Source of the DNA: CAZPMT01 sp964587655
GTDB taxonomy: Bacteria; Hydrogenedentota; Hydrogenedentia; Hydrogenedentales; SLHB01
Length of the DNA: 64,000 nucleotides
Direction of reading: 5' to 3'
Assembly (NCBI GenBank): GCA_964587655.1
Contig: CAZPMT010000003.1
Span: forward strand, 52,306-116,305
The first letter of the stretch is position 1. Every line of letters starts with the position of its first letter. Positions 35,278 through 44,649 of the stretch are shown here, in pieces. The notes below the pieces were generated by a model that did no database searches, was not told the DNA's origin, and worked only from the letters and a program-made list of their open reading frames with translations. The translations under genes were made by a program, and so were the position numbers.

Positions 35278-36138
35278 ATGACTGTCAAGAAAATGCCGTG
35301 CTGCGGGACGAGCGAAGTTGTCCCGCAGCAAACGAACGAAGTCAAGGAGTATGTAAAGCAGCGCTATGCCGGCATGGTGAAGGCGCCCGGGAAACGCTCG
35401 TGCTGTGGAGCGGCAAGCGGGCAACTCGATGCTAAGGTGGCGCTCTCGGCGGGCTACACCGAGGACCAGCTTTCGGGGTTGCCCGCCCACGCGATGGAGC
35501 ACTCTTTTGGCTGTGGAAATCCGGTGGCGCTGGCCGGCATTGAGCCGGGACAAACGGTGCTGGATATCGGCTCCGGCGCGGGGATAGATGTCCTGCTCGC
35601 GGCGCGGAAAGTCGGACCAGCGGGACGCGTGATCGGACTGGACATGACGCCTGAGATGATCGAAGCGGCAAAGACGAACGCCGCCGAAGCCGGCGTGACC
35701 AACGTCGAGTTCCGCTTAGGAGACGCCGAGGACATGCCTGTCGATTCCGGCACTGTGGACTGGATCATCAGCAACTGCGTCATCAACCTCGCGCCGGACA
35801 AGGCCAAGGTGTTCAGCGAGGCGTACCGGGTGCTGCGTCCGGGCGGCGGGATTCTAGTTTCAGACCTCGTCACACATGACCTGCCTGAGAATGTCCGCCA
35901 TAGTCTCGAAGCTTGGGCGGGCTGCGTCGCCGGCGCGCTTGAAGAGGGTGACTACATCGCCGCTATCCGTGAGGCCGGCTTCTCAGACGTTGATATCGTC
36001 GCCCGGGTCGACTACGACGCGGGAATGATCAGTGCGATTGCCAGCGACGCCAAGTCTATTCCGGACGAACTGGTCCGCCTGGCGCCCAGCCTGGCTGGGA
36101 AGGTATCGAGCATCAAGGTAAGCGCTGCCAAGGCATAG
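35278..36138 (+). CDS. arsM: Arsenite S-adenosylmethionine methyltransferase
   Basis: Methylates As(III) to mono-, di- and trimethylated species. 286 residues. SAM-binding motif VLDIGSGAGIDVLLAARKVG, LDMTPEMIEAAKTNA, and the family signature EHSFGCGNPVALAGI. Cysteines expected to bind arsenic are visible: SCCGAA near residue 42, the FGCGNP cysteine, NCVINLAP and AGCVAGAL. AAAGGAG precedes the ATG. The MarR-type gene upstream probably controls it. Confidence 0.93.
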   Translation: MTVKKMPCCGTSEVVPQQTNEVKEYVKQRYAGMVKAPGKRSCCGAASGQLDAKVALSAGYTEDQLSGLPAHAMEHSFGCGNPVALAGIEPGQTVLDIGSGAGIDVLLAARKVGPAGRVIGLDMTPEMIEAAKTNAAEAGVTNVEFRLGDAEDMPVDSGTVDWIISNCVINLAPDKAKVFSEAYRVLRPGGGILVSDLVTHDLPENVRHSLEAWAGCVAGALEEGDYIAAIREAGFSDVDIVARVDYDAGMISAIASDAKSIPDELVRLAPSLAGKVSSIKVSAAKA

Positions 36139-36172
36139 GCGCGAGTTACGAACACGACAAGGAGGACATGCG

Positions 36173-36439
36173 ATGTTGGACACCAAGACAAGAGAGTTGG
36201 TCGCGATAGGTGCAGCGGCAGTAGTGAACTGCAAGCCGTGCCTGGACTATCACGTGCAGGAAGGCCGAAAGGCCGGCGCTTCCAATGCCGAGATGACAGA
36301 TGCCGTCGGCATAGCGCGAATGGTGCGCAAGGCCCTCGCTGACAAGATGGACAAGTATACCGATGAGAAAATGGGCGAACGTGTCCCGGTACACGAACCG
36401 CCCAGTGCCTGTTGCGCCGGCGACAGCCGTGATAAGTGA
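36173..36439 (+). CDS. AhpD/carboxymuconolactone-decarboxylase-like protein with CxxC motif
   Basis: 88 residues: LVAIGAAAVVNCKPCLDYHVQEGRKAG matches the AhpD-like core with redox pair CKPC and the following His. The C-terminal tail adds PSACCAGDS, a possible metal- or arsenic-binding pair. Such proteins often accompany arsM and thiol metabolism genes. Ribosome binding site AAGGAGG. Confidence 0.8.
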   Translation: MLDTKTRELVAIGAAAVVNCKPCLDYHVQEGRKAGASNAEMTDAVGIARMVRKALADKMDKYTDEKMGERVPVHEPPSACCAGDSRDK

Positions 36440-36534
36440 CCCACTATCCAACTGAAAGGGAAATGGGACAGCCATGAAGCGTCGGCGCCTTTCATGGCTG
36501 TCCGCTCGCTCTATGTTCTCAATTTCTCCAATTT

Positions 36535-37171
36535 GTCGCCGGACTTGAGAGGCCGAAGATCTATATTGCCAAGGAGCAGTACGATGCCTTCGCCAATCCA
36601 AGTCACTACGTCAACAGCTTGATGTTTGTAGCGAAAGACAAGAGCTTTGACAAGGTGATAGCCCTGAAGAAGGACATAGAGAAGGCGATTGAGCCGTCCA
36701 ACCTGCAAGTGCTCTATGTAATGATGCAAGCGGAACGGGTGAAAATCATCTACGACCACTTGAAGATAGTTCTTGTAACCATCGTTTTCTTTTCCCTGCT
36801 GGTGCTGGTGGTTAGCGCCATAGGAATGGCGTCTGCCACGAGCATCAATATTATGGAGAGGACCCGCGAGATTGGCGTGCTGAGGGCAATCGGGGCCACT
36901 CCAAGAATCATTTATGACCTGTTTGTTTCCGAAGGGATGATAGCGAGCGTTATCAGTATTTGTCTTGGATTGTTACTATCGTGGCCGCTCAGCATCGTCG
37001 CTTCAAAGTTTTTCGGCACAGATGCTGGAAGTTGAGCTTCATTTTTCTTTCAGTAAGATTGGCTTCGTGATAACCTTGGCTGCGACATTAGCTTTTGGCT
37101 GGATAGCAAGCCGGGTACCGGCGCAGAGAGCGGTATCCGTATCTACGCGGGAGGCGCTTTCGTATGAATAG
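36535..37171 (+). pseudogene. ABC transporter permease (FtsX/MacB type), 5'-truncated and frameshifted
   Basis: Frame 1 (from GTC 36535) reads VAGLERPKIYIAKEQYDAF.., a MacB-type extracytoplasmic segment, then a membrane helix and the FtsX signature ERTREIGVLRAIGATPRIIYD. It hits a stop after FFGTDAGS at about 37035. The C-terminal quarter continues in another frame (LEVELHFSFSKIGFVITL through ASRVPAQRAVSVSTREALSY to 37171). So one frameshift near 37020-37030 and loss of the N-terminal half make it a pseudogene. An error in the assembled sequence could explain the frameshift but not the missing 5' part. Confidence 0.8.
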
Positions 37172-37688
37172 ACATGGCATGGATGAGCCTTCTCAAAGAA
37201 GCGGCCTATCGATGAACGACGCTCAACTACTTCCATCATTGCGCACCGGCAAGGGAGTTGGCTTTCTAAGAACGTGCTTCTGGATAGGAGCCGTGGCTGA
37301 CCTGTTGGCAACCGTACCTTTGCTCTTTCCCGAGGTCGCCAAGGCCATGTTTGGAATGCAGACCGCGCCCGACGGAAACGCGAACCTATATGTATCCAGA
37401 GTCGCAGCCTCTCTGATGCTGGGCTGGGCATTTCTGCTCGTTTGGGGAAGCCTCAAGCCGGTTGAGAGGAGAGGCGTGCTCCTACTGACAGTTGTACCCG
37501 CCTTAGCCGGATTGCTTGGCGCTTCAGTGTTGGCGGTTCAATCCGGATTCATAGACGTGATGCACATGCTGCCTCTATGGATCTTCTATGCCCTGACGAT
37601 TCCACTATACGCGACTGCTTACCATGTCGCTTCTTGGATTGAAAAGGGAAGCATGAACCATGCGACGGTCATCCCGTGGAAAAGGTAG
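37164..37688 (+). CDS. Four-helix integral membrane protein of unknown function
   Basis: 174 residues. Hydrophobic segments at about 35-52 (FWIGAVADLLATVPLLF), 75-92 (AASLMLGWAFLLVWGS), 100-120 (GVLLLTVVPALAGLLGASVL) and 128-148 (MLPLWIFYALTIPLYATAY). Start ATG 37164 overlaps the permease stop with GGGAGG 9 nt upstream, suggesting it was translationally coupled to the now broken permease. Family not recognised. Confidence 0.65.
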   Translation: MNRHGMDEPSQRSGLSMNDAQLLPSLRTGKGVGFLRTCFWIGAVADLLATVPLLFPEVAKAMFGMQTAPDGNANLYVSRVAASLMLGWAFLLVWGSLKPVERRGVLLLTVVPALAGLLGASVLAVQSGFIDVMHMLPLWIFYALTIPLYATAYHVASWIEKGSMNHATVIPWKR

Positions 37689-37852
37689 AGAGAGGCGATA
37701 CCATAGTGGTCCGCCCCAGGGAGAAGATACCGGTTGACGGTATTGTGGTCGACAACCACTCCGCCCGTATATCGGTCCATAATACGGGCGCCGTAGACGA
37801 GTCAATGCGTGACTCCCCAGGGTCTGCAAGCAGTCATACATTGCTTGTGTGA
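37679..37852 (+). pseudogene. Heavy-metal P-type ATPase fragment (actuator domain)
   Basis: The frame from 37679 reads EKVERGDTIVVRPREKIPVD and GIVV, then TGAVDESM. This matches the actuator-domain strand of CopA/ZntA-type ATPases (GD..V.PGE.IPVDG.V...VDES). The usual LTGES-PV phosphatase loop is lost; the frame ends at a TGA at 37850-37852. Only about 57 codons of a ~700-codon gene remain. Confidence 0.75.
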
Positions 37853-37869
37853 GTTCGGTTGTACGCGCC

Positions 37870-40800
37870 CTACCGACTGTTTGCGGACGCTCCAAGCTCG
37901 GTCGAAAGCAGCACGGGGGCCATGGGTCTGATCGTGATTGGCAGAACCATCTCGGCGTTGTCGAAGAGGTCGATGGCCTTGGTGATGGGTGTGACCGTCT
38001 TGAGTACGACGGTTTGGGTAGAGCGGCTGAAATTGACAAGGCTCACGAGCCGCTTGCCGTCATGCTCGGCTGTGCGCAAGTTCACGCCCCAGATTGGCTC
38101 GCCGTGCTCGCCCGCGATACGGACGGGGCGGTCGCAGCCGGCCTTGTCGAGCAAGCTGTCGAGAATCTCGCGGTAGGCCCGCGCGGTAAGCCGGCCGGGG
38201 TATGCGACCAGTTGGCCGGAACCCGCTTGCTTAAGCGCGGGGCCGCGCGCACGGCCATATTCGTCGTGGGTGAAGCATTCCCCGACCGTCATGACCAGGC
38301 CACCCGAAGTGATATAGCCCTGGAATGCCTTTGCCACATCATCGGGTACATGTGACGCTTGCGGTACCACGACAACCTTGTAGTTGCCAAGCTTGCTTGC
38401 CTCGCCGCAGGCGAGTCGCTCTGTCACGATGTCGCAAGTCGTGTCCACGAAATACGTCCCTTCGAAGGTGGCCGCCATCCCCTCGACATGCGCCGCGGAT
38501 GGCAAGAGAGACGATTGCGAGTAGAAGATTGCGAGGTCCGATTTCGCGTGCTGTAACGCGTAGACCTCCCGGGCAAGACGATTCAGGTCCAACGCGGCGT
38601 GGCCCATGGCGCGGACACAGTTGGCCCGGGTCAGGATATTGCCGGCTCTGTTGCCTCTCTGGTCCCGATCCCAGACCCACGTCGTGGCCGCGCCCTGTCC
38701 GTGGAGAGCCTGGGTCCAGAAAGCAGTGCGGATGTGGCTGTCGGGGATGAACGACCAGTCGCCGTCGCGGATCACATGATCCTCGGCGTTGTAAATGACG
38801 CTGGCGGGCGCGGTGGAACGCTGGAAGGTGTAGTTCAGCGCCATGCCCTGCCAATGCTGGGCGTATTCGTTTTGCTCCCCGTCCACGCGCCGCCATGCCA
38901 GCTCCCCCCGGTGAACGTCGTGCCAATGCCGGGCGTATTCGTCTTGCTCCTCCTCCGCGAACAATTGGTGGCAATCGTTGCCGGCAATAGAGTCGAGTGC
39001 GTTGAAGTCTTCGTGATTGATGCCCAAAGCGAAGTATCGGGGCGGATCGAGCACGGTGGACATGACTTTCACGAGCACGGGGACACGCGGATTGTATTCA
39101 TGCACGATGTCGCGCATGAACGCATGCCAATCCACAAACCGATCCTGATTGAACCGGCACCAGTCGAAGTACAACGGATAGTTCGACGGTTCCTCGGGAA
39201 TAGGCACATCGTCAAACGAGGCAAAACTTGTGCCATAGAGGGCATTGGCCGATTCTATTGAACCGTGCTTGTCCTTGATGTACGCATGGAATTTCGTGCG
39301 GGAGTACGCACATTTATCGGTGTACGTCGGTTCGTTACTCAGGCAGATGCTGTGCAGGGCGGGATGCCCGGCGATGAGGGGCATGAGTGTGCGCAGATAC
39401 TGCTCGTGAACGGCCCGCGTTTGCTGCGCCTCGATGCAGAACGGAATGAAACCGCGTCCGCACTGGCCCAGTTCCGGGTTTTGCGCGAAGACCCATCCCG
39501 GCAAGTAATGCGGCGCCGTGTGCAGATTGACGGCAACGTTGTGCGCCGCCGCATCGTCCAGCACTTTGAGAAGGTCGTAAATGGGCTGTAGGTCCACGGC
39601 GCCGGGTCCCGTCAGCACGCTATTGGGCCCCAAGTCAATCTCGATCATGCTGAGTCCATATTCCGCGAGGATGGGCGTATCTCGCCGCACTTGGTCGAAG
39701 TGCCCCACGCCGGTGAAGAAAACCGGGCGGTCGTTTTGCCAGAACGCACCGTCTCGTATGACCACCGGGCCCGTTCGGTAGGCGGGTCCGGCAAGATCGA
39801 GTAGCGGATTCTCGAGGATTGCGGCCGCACCTCGCAGCGCCTCGTTGCACACTTGGTCGAGGAACCGCACGGTCCACAGTGCGCGGACCGCGTGGGAGGT
39901 GTCCCCATCGGCCATGTCGTCGCGTACGTACTGAAGGAAACTCTCGACAACACGAGCATCCACGCGTTGGTAGGCCATCTGCCGGCCAATTGCCTTGCCC
40001 TGCCGCAACCGCTTGTGCAGTGTGTCCAGCTTGCTCCCAATCTGGCGCAAGTCACGTTGGAGTCTTTTCGCATCGGATAGGAGAACCGCCCGCGCGTGTT
40101 TGACCAGATCCAAGTAAGGCCCCGGCTTCGTCGGTGGCTGGACGGTAGGAAGCCACCTCCGAGTTGAGCGCTGTGCCGCGCCCGCGAGTATCTCCTCGGA
40201 CTCGTCCAAAAAGGCCTGCCAACGCTTCGCGTCTTCGGCGGACGCGTGGTGTATGTAGGATTCGGCGACCTGGTAGGCGTGGAGAAGCTGCGGCAGCGTT
40301 TCGCTTTCAGTCGAAACCAGGTAGGCCTGGTACAGCGAACCGGTGCCGGGCCGATTGATCCCGTACAGGGCGACGCAGATGACCTCCCCTGGCCGCGCGT
40401 TCTCAGTGAGTACAAAATCACCATCGTCCCATCGGAATTGCTGCTTGAACTCGCCATTGACGTACGCCTTGGCTTCGTTGTCCATGCCGGCCCTCAACCG
40501 AAGCGTCGAACCCGCCACCGGCGCCCCGTTGATGCGCTCGGGGATGGTAATCCGTTTCCGGTACCAGCACGTGGAATTCTCCGGGCTCCATTGGTGGCCC
40601 ACCTCCACCAGTTCCCAGTCCGAATCATCGAAATCCGGCGACTCGGCCCCAGCCGCCTCCCCCTGCCTGAACCGCCAACCGGTAACGGTCGAGTCCAATA
40701 GCCCGTCCATCTCGTCCCGGCTAACGCCGGCCCCGGCCGCACCAAAGGAACTCGTAGTCTGTACCTTATTTGCCATAAGAAACCGCCCCGAGACCGTATT

Positions 40801-41832
40801 CCACGAATCATTGTCACCTGTACCGGTGAAGACCAGGACAAAGCCCATTCCATCTTCGCTGAACCATTTCGGTGCGAAGTTCCAGAAGAAGGTGCTTTCC
40901 TCGATGTGCCCGCGGCCCCAGCCTCGGCAGAACAACACTGTTCGCCAAGGTCCCCACGGATGCCGCGCCTCATAGATGCCGATGTTGCCTTTCGCGTTTT
41001 CAGTATGCTCAGTAATCAACAAGACTCTGTTCAAGGCAGGAACGAACGCGGCGCTGACGCCCATGACGCCATTCAGCGGATCCTCCCAGACAGGCTTGCG
41101 CGCGGTCGAACTGGCGCTCCAGATCGGGTTTCCAGACTCGTCTAAGCCCGTAAAGAACCGATACGCTTCCGGATCTTCGATCCTATCGAGGCGGACGCGC
41201 ATCAACGTGATTTCGCCCGGCCTGTTGATCTCCCAAGCCAGCGACTTGATGTTCGGCGCATACATATACACGAAAGCGTCTCTTGCCGCTCCGTAATCTT
41301 TTCCAGATTGCAGAAACGTGGGCGCAAAGAAGCCCTTGTCTTCCCCGTCGCCGAACTGGGACGGGTCAAACCGAACCCTTGTGCCAGACCAGGACCTGCC
41401 GTGGTCCCCGGATACCCATAGCTCCTGGAATTCGTAGGCGCTTTCCCCCGAAGCACTACCGATGCGCCATGCGTAGACCTTTCCACGTAGCGAGAGGACG
41501 CCGTAACACTTGCCTTCAAAAGGGGCCGAACACGGGGGGTCTTTTCCTCCCGCTATGTTTGTACCCCGGTAGCCGGCAGCAGCGCCCTCGACACGCGCAA
41601 AACCGTTGCTCACACGGCCGTCACTATCCGAACCTCCGAACCCTCCGCCATCGCCCCAAGCCGTGTACTGGCAGTCGTCATCTGCCCACGTGATCGGCCA
41701 GTTGTCGCTGCCGGCCGCCAAACGCTTGTGTGAGTCCCAATCGAAACTGATGCCTGACAAGAAGTCACTCGGTGGATAGGGAGGAGGTGTTCCGGCCAAG
41801 CCGAGAACCAAGAGAACAGCCCATGAACCCAT
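37870..41832 (-). CDS. 1320-residue secreted protein: DUF4185-like propeller plus GH42-like glycosidase
   Basis: Signal peptide (MGSWAVLLVLGLAG). Residues ~50-400 resemble DUF4185/sialidase-like propellers (YTAWGDGGGFGGSDSDGRV). ~410-545 is a sugar-binding-type beta-sandwich (SPDFDDSDWELVEVG, AKAYVNGEF), ~560-710 is helical, and ~715-1120 is a GH42-type TIM barrel (FFTGVGHFDQVRRDTPILAE) with a candidate acid/base in CLSNEPTYTD (about residue 835). A GH42-like trimerisation and beta domain follows (ASKLGNYKVVVVPQASHVPD). A 72-bp partial tandem duplication adds a second EYAxHW copy (38849-38950). The substrate is likely a galactose-like polymer, not proven. Confidence 0.75.
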   Translation of the reverse strand: MGSWAVLLVLGLAGTPPPYPPSDFLSGISFDWDSHKRLAAGSDNWPITWADDDCQYTAWGDGGGFGGSDSDGRVSNGFARVEGAAAGYRGTNIAGGKDPPCSAPFEGKCYGVLSLRGKVYAWRIGSASGESAYEFQELWVSGDHGRSWSGTRVRFDPSQFGDGEDKGFFAPTFLQSGKDYGAARDAFVYMYAPNIKSLAWEINRPGEITLMRVRLDRIEDPEAYRFFTGLDESGNPIWSASSTARKPVWEDPLNGVMGVSAAFVPALNRVLLITEHTENAKGNIGIYEARHPWGPWRTVLFCRGWGRGHIEESTFFWNFAPKWFSEDGMGFVLVFTGTGDNDSWNTVSGRFLMANKVQTTSSFGAAGAGVSRDEMDGLLDSTVTGWRFRQGEAAGAESPDFDDSDWELVEVGHQWSPENSTCWYRKRITIPERINGAPVAGSTLRLRAGMDNEAKAYVNGEFKQQFRWDDGDFVLTENARPGEVICVALYGINRPGTGSLYQAYLVSTESETLPQLLHAYQVAESYIHHASAEDAKRWQAFLDESEEILAGAAQRSTRRWLPTVQPPTKPGPYLDLVKHARAVLLSDAKRLQRDLRQIGSKLDTLHKRLRQGKAIGRQMAYQRVDARVVESFLQYVRDDMADGDTSHAVRALWTVRFLDQVCNEALRGAAAILENPLLDLAGPAYRTGPVVIRDGAFWQNDRPVFFTGVGHFDQVRRDTPILAEYGLSMIEIDLGPNSVLTGPGAVDLQPIYDLLKVLDDAAAHNVAVNLHTAPHYLPGWVFAQNPELGQCGRGFIPFCIEAQQTRAVHEQYLRTLMPLIAGHPALHSICLSNEPTYTDKCAYSRTKFHAYIKDKHGSIESANALYGTSFASFDDVPIPEEPSNYPLYFDWCRFNQDRFVDWHAFMRDIVHEYNPRVPVLVKVMSTVLDPPRYFALGINHEDFNALDSIAGNDCHQLFAEEEQDEYARHWHDVHRGELAWRRVDGEQNEYAQHWQGMALNYTFQRSTAPASVIYNAEDHVIRDGDWSFIPDSHIRTAFWTQALHGQGAATTWVWDRDQRGNRAGNILTRANCVRAMGHAALDLNRLAREVYALQHAKSDLAIFYSQSSLLPSAAHVEGMAATFEGTYFVDTTCDIVTERLACGEASKLGNYKVVVVPQASHVPDDVAKAFQGYITSGGLVMTVGECFTHDEYGRARGPALKQAGSGQLVAYPGRLTARAYREILDSLLDKAGCDRPVRIAGEHGEPIWGVNLRTAEHDGKRLVSLVNFSRSTQTVVLKTVTPITKAIDLFDNAEMVLPITIRPMAPVLLSTELGASANSR
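38849..38950. repeat. Partial tandem duplication inside the GH42-like gene (72-bp period)
   Basis: 30-bp blocks at 38849-38878 and 38921-38950 differ at two positions. They encode EQDEYARHWHDV and EQNEYAQHWQGM, with a 24-residue period and the frame kept. Confidence 0.85.
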
Positions 41833-41834
41833 AG

Positions 41835-42262
41835 CAGTCGTTTCCTCTTTCTCGTTTCGGCAAACCTACCGAAACCGTCGTCACTTAGCAAGTGAACGGC
41901 ACAATGAGCCTCGTCCTGCAACAAATCGGTGGCCGCCAGGCAGCAATACACACTGACTCGCCTCTATCTTGGTTCAGCGGGAAATGCAGTCTCGCCCACA
42001 GTCGGTATTCTCTTGGGCAGCGCGAGCGAGAACCAGACCACAAAAATGAAAGCGCGTATATCAGTATGTTGTCCCAGAGCGGGAACGAATAGCGCGTGTT
42101 CTAATACGAGCGCGCCCAGTCCTTCAGGTGCTCGGCGGCTCAGCACTTTTTCTGCAAGAAGCAAGAAAGCGCCATATCCATTGGTCATCTCCTCGCGGTA
42201 GGGTCAAGCTCCCGCTCGACCACGGCCATCCTCCCGGCCCGCGGTCGAGGAGGACCGCGACC
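41835..42262. other. Intergenic region with no convincing gene
   Basis: A minus-strand ORF at 41964-42188 (74 codons, hydrophobic stretch FIFVVWFSLALP) has GAGGAG directly abutting its ATG and may be a decayed membrane-protein gene. I do not accept it as real. The right end holds an inverted repeat (next entry). Confidence 0.4.
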
Positions 42263-42267
42263 CTACC
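42197..42267. repeat. 71-bp inverted repeat with GGTAGGGTC ends
   Basis: GGTAGGGTC (42197-42205) pairs with GACCCTACC (42259-42267); inside are GGTCGAG/CTCGACC-type complementary words. It runs into the dapF stop codon. A related half is in the nrdD leader near 2044-2072. Confidence 0.7.
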
Positions 42268-43093
42268 ATGTGCCGGTGTATACCTCGGTTGCGGGTCCTT
42301 CTTGATATACGAAGCCGTCTTCCGCCCATTCGATCGCGAGGACACCGTATACGAGGTGTACGTTGACCCTTCGGTCGACGCGGTCGGTGATCATCGATGC
42401 AAGCGAGGCGCCGCAGGAACCGCTGCCGCTTGCCATGGTGATGCCGCTGCCGCGTTCCCAGATCCGCATGACGATGTTTCGCCGGTCGATCACGTTCACG
42501 AACTCGACGTTGGTGCGCCGGGGGAACTTCGGGTGGTTCTCGACTCTCGGGCCAATCTCCGCCAGCGGCGCCGCCGTGGCATCGTCGACGAAGATCACGG
42601 CATGCGGATTCCCAATATTGGCGCAGGTGATCTTCACCATGCGTCCGCCGAGATCCAGTTCCTCCTCGATGACCTGCCCCGGAGCGCCGATCATCGGGAT
42701 TTCCGCGCGGTCGAACCGGGGCTGCCCCATGTTCGATCGGACCGCGACGACTTTGGCGCCGTCTGTCTTAAGGGTGACGCGGTTCGGCCCGGCGAGTGTT
42801 TCGATGACGAACTCCGTCTTGCCGGTCATCCCGCGTTCGTAGACGTATTTCGCGAAGCAGCGGATGCCGTTCCCGCAAGTCTCGGCTTCACTTCCGTCCG
42901 CGTTGAATATCCGCATCTTGAACTCGGCCTTTTCGCCGGGCAGTATCAGGATGATGCCATCCGAACCGGCGCCGAGATGCCGGTGGCTCATCCGCCGGGA
43001 AAGCTCGGCGGGATCCTGAATCGGGAACTTCTCGCCTTCAATGAAGAGATAATCATTTCCCAATCCGTGCATCTTAGTGAACGTGATTGACAT
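42263..43093 (-). CDS. dapF: Diaminopimelate epimerase
   Basis: Converts LL- to meso-diaminopimelate for lysine and peptidoglycan. 276 residues. First catalytic Cys in AETCGNGIRC. The second lies in ASGSGSCGAS, where most homologues read CGTGACA; the cysteine is kept but the surrounding residues differ. Also TKMHGLGNDYLFIEG at the N-terminus and NIGNPHAVIFVDD. It starts 1 bp after the ddl stop, so it is second in a ddl-dapF operon. Confidence 0.94.
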   Translation of the reverse strand: MSITFTKMHGLGNDYLFIEGEKFPIQDPAELSRRMSHRHLGAGSDGIILILPGEKAEFKMRIFNADGSEAETCGNGIRCFAKYVYERGMTGKTEFVIETLAGPNRVTLKTDGAKVVAVRSNMGQPRFDRAEIPMIGAPGQVIEEELDLGGRMVKITCANIGNPHAVIFVDDATAAPLAEIGPRVENHPKFPRRTNVEFVNVIDRRNIVMRIWERGSGITMASGSGSCGASLASMITDRVDRRVNVHLVYGVLAIEWAEDGFVYQEGPATEVYTGTW

Positions 43094-43094
43094 G

Positions 43095-44111
43095 CTATCG
43101 TCCTTTCAATGCCGTGCCGCGTTTCGCGATGGCGGCCTCGACGAACAGGCCCACGAGTTGTTCGTAGGAAATCCCGGCGGCGGCGGCCGCTTGAGGGTAC
43201 AGAGACGTTCCGGTCATGCCCGGGACGGTGTTGACCTCGAGCCAGATCGGCTCATCCCCGTCGATGATAAAGTCGCTGCGGCTCCAAATCGAACACCCGA
43301 TCAGTTGATGGGCCCTTACGGCCGCTTCCTTCACCTTGCGCGTAAGCTCCGCCGAAATCTCCGCGGGCGTAATCTCGATAGAGGCCCCAGGCGTGTATTT
43401 CGCCTGATAGTCGAAGTAGGCGGAAGACACCGGCCGGATCTCGGTGACGGGCAGGGCAACGGGCGGGGCGGAGGCATCAACGTCGAGGACGGCGCATGTT
43501 ACCTCGGCGCCGCTGATGAACTTCTCAATCATCAGGATGTCGCCGTATGCAAGAATCTCCGGGATCGAGTTCCGGAAAGCGGCCTCATCCCGCGGGATGG
43601 CCATGCCCACGCTCGAACCCTGGCAGGGGCTTTTCACCACGCACGGAAAACCGAAGCAGGCCGCCGTCTCCGCCGTGATGCGATCCGCATCCGCTTCCCA
43701 CTCGGCCTGCGTCAGCGCGCGGTGAGGCGCGACCAGGATTCCCGCCGCCGCGACGATGGCCTTGCTGCGGAGCTTGTCGATGGCCAGGCCGCTCGCCGCA
43801 CACCCCGAGCTCGTGTAGGGGATCCCAAGCATGTCGAGCATGCCCTGGATGCGCCCGTCCTCGCCAAAGGCCCCGTGCAGGGCAATGAAGACACAATCGG
43901 CATGCCGCCGTTTGAGTTCCGGCGCCACATCGTGGATGGTCATCGGCGCCGCGCCGGGGAACCGCCAGATCCCTTTCTTCGTAATCAGCACGGGTGCAAC
44001 ATCGTACCGGCCTCGATCGAGGCTTTGCGCCACCTTCGTGCCCGAGGCGACGGATACCTCGTGCTCCGAGCTCACGCCGCCCATCAGAACGACCACATTC
44101 CGTCTTGCCAT
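43095..44111 (-). CDS. ddl: D-alanine--D-alanine ligase
   Basis: ATP-grasp enzyme making D-Ala-D-Ala for peptidoglycan. 338 residues: VVLMGGVSSEHEVSVASG, FIALHGAFGEDGRIQGMLD, PYTSSGCAASGLAIDKLRSK, CVVKSPCQGSSVGM, IWSRSDFII (family usually CxGxxRxDF) and WLEVNTVPGMTGTSLYP. Together with dapF it supplies precursors for a DAP-type cell wall. Confidence 0.95.
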   Translation of the reverse strand: MARRNVVVLMGGVSSEHEVSVASGTKVAQSLDRGRYDVAPVLITKKGIWRFPGAAPMTIHDVAPELKRRHADCVFIALHGAFGEDGRIQGMLDMLGIPYTSSGCAASGLAIDKLRSKAIVAAAGILVAPHRALTQAEWEADADRITAETAACFGFPCVVKSPCQGSSVGMAIPRDEAAFRNSIPEILAYGDILMIEKFISGAEVTCAVLDVDASAPPVALPVTEIRPVSSAYFDYQAKYTPGASIEITPAEISAELTRKVKEAAVRAHQLIGCSIWSRSDFIIDGDEPIWLEVNTVPGMTGTSLYPQAAAAAGISYEQLVGLFVEAAIAKRGTALKGR

Positions 44112-44288
44112 GGCAAAAGAAACTCCTTTACCCCGGACGCGAAAGAAGATATCATATTGGGACGCGAGTTTTCCTTTCGCTTAATACCTTGGTCGCGGCG
44201 GAAGTTTCGGGGACCTCGCTGAAACGAAACCTTCCGGCTCAGGAAGGAGTCAAAGAACGGCAAGGCGGCAGAAAGGTTCAGGCGGCGA

Positions 44289-44558
44289 ATGAAGATCTCT
44301 TATAACTCCGACGCGGACACGCTGAGCCTCGTCTTCAGCGAGACCGGCGTCTTTACCCGCGAGTTGGGGGAAGGTTTCGTCGTCGAGTACGACGCCGAAG
44401 GACATCTCACGCGCGTCGAGATCCCTCACGCCATGAGCACCTCGCTGGGGAAGGACGTTTTCCGGCAGCTTGTGTTCGAAGGCATCGGACCCTTCGCGAA
44501 AAGCGACCCCCTGATCATCTTGCCCCGCCTTTTCGAGAACATCGAGTCTTACGAATGA
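44289..44558 (+). CDS. DUF2283 domain protein
   Basis: 89 residues, MKISYNSDADTLSLVFSETG start as in DUF2283 proteins, with FVVEYDAEGHLTRVEI. The family is small, cytosolic, of unknown function and often near toxin-antitoxin genes. Stands alone here. Confidence 0.8.
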   Translation: MKISYNSDADTLSLVFSETGVFTRELGEGFVVEYDAEGHLTRVEIPHAMSTSLGKDVFRQLVFEGIGPFAKSDPLIILPRLFENIESYE

Positions 44559-44649
44559 CCCAACCCGCAATTCCCGCGGCGGGAGACGGTTCGATGTTCC
44601 ACCCAAGTGTCAACCCGCCCTCTTCACCCTAGATTCGGCACTTGGAGCC

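Noticed and set aside
41964..42188. 74-codon hydrophobic ORF
   Set aside because: Ribosome binding site abuts the ATG with no spacing and no family is evident; left as intergenic.
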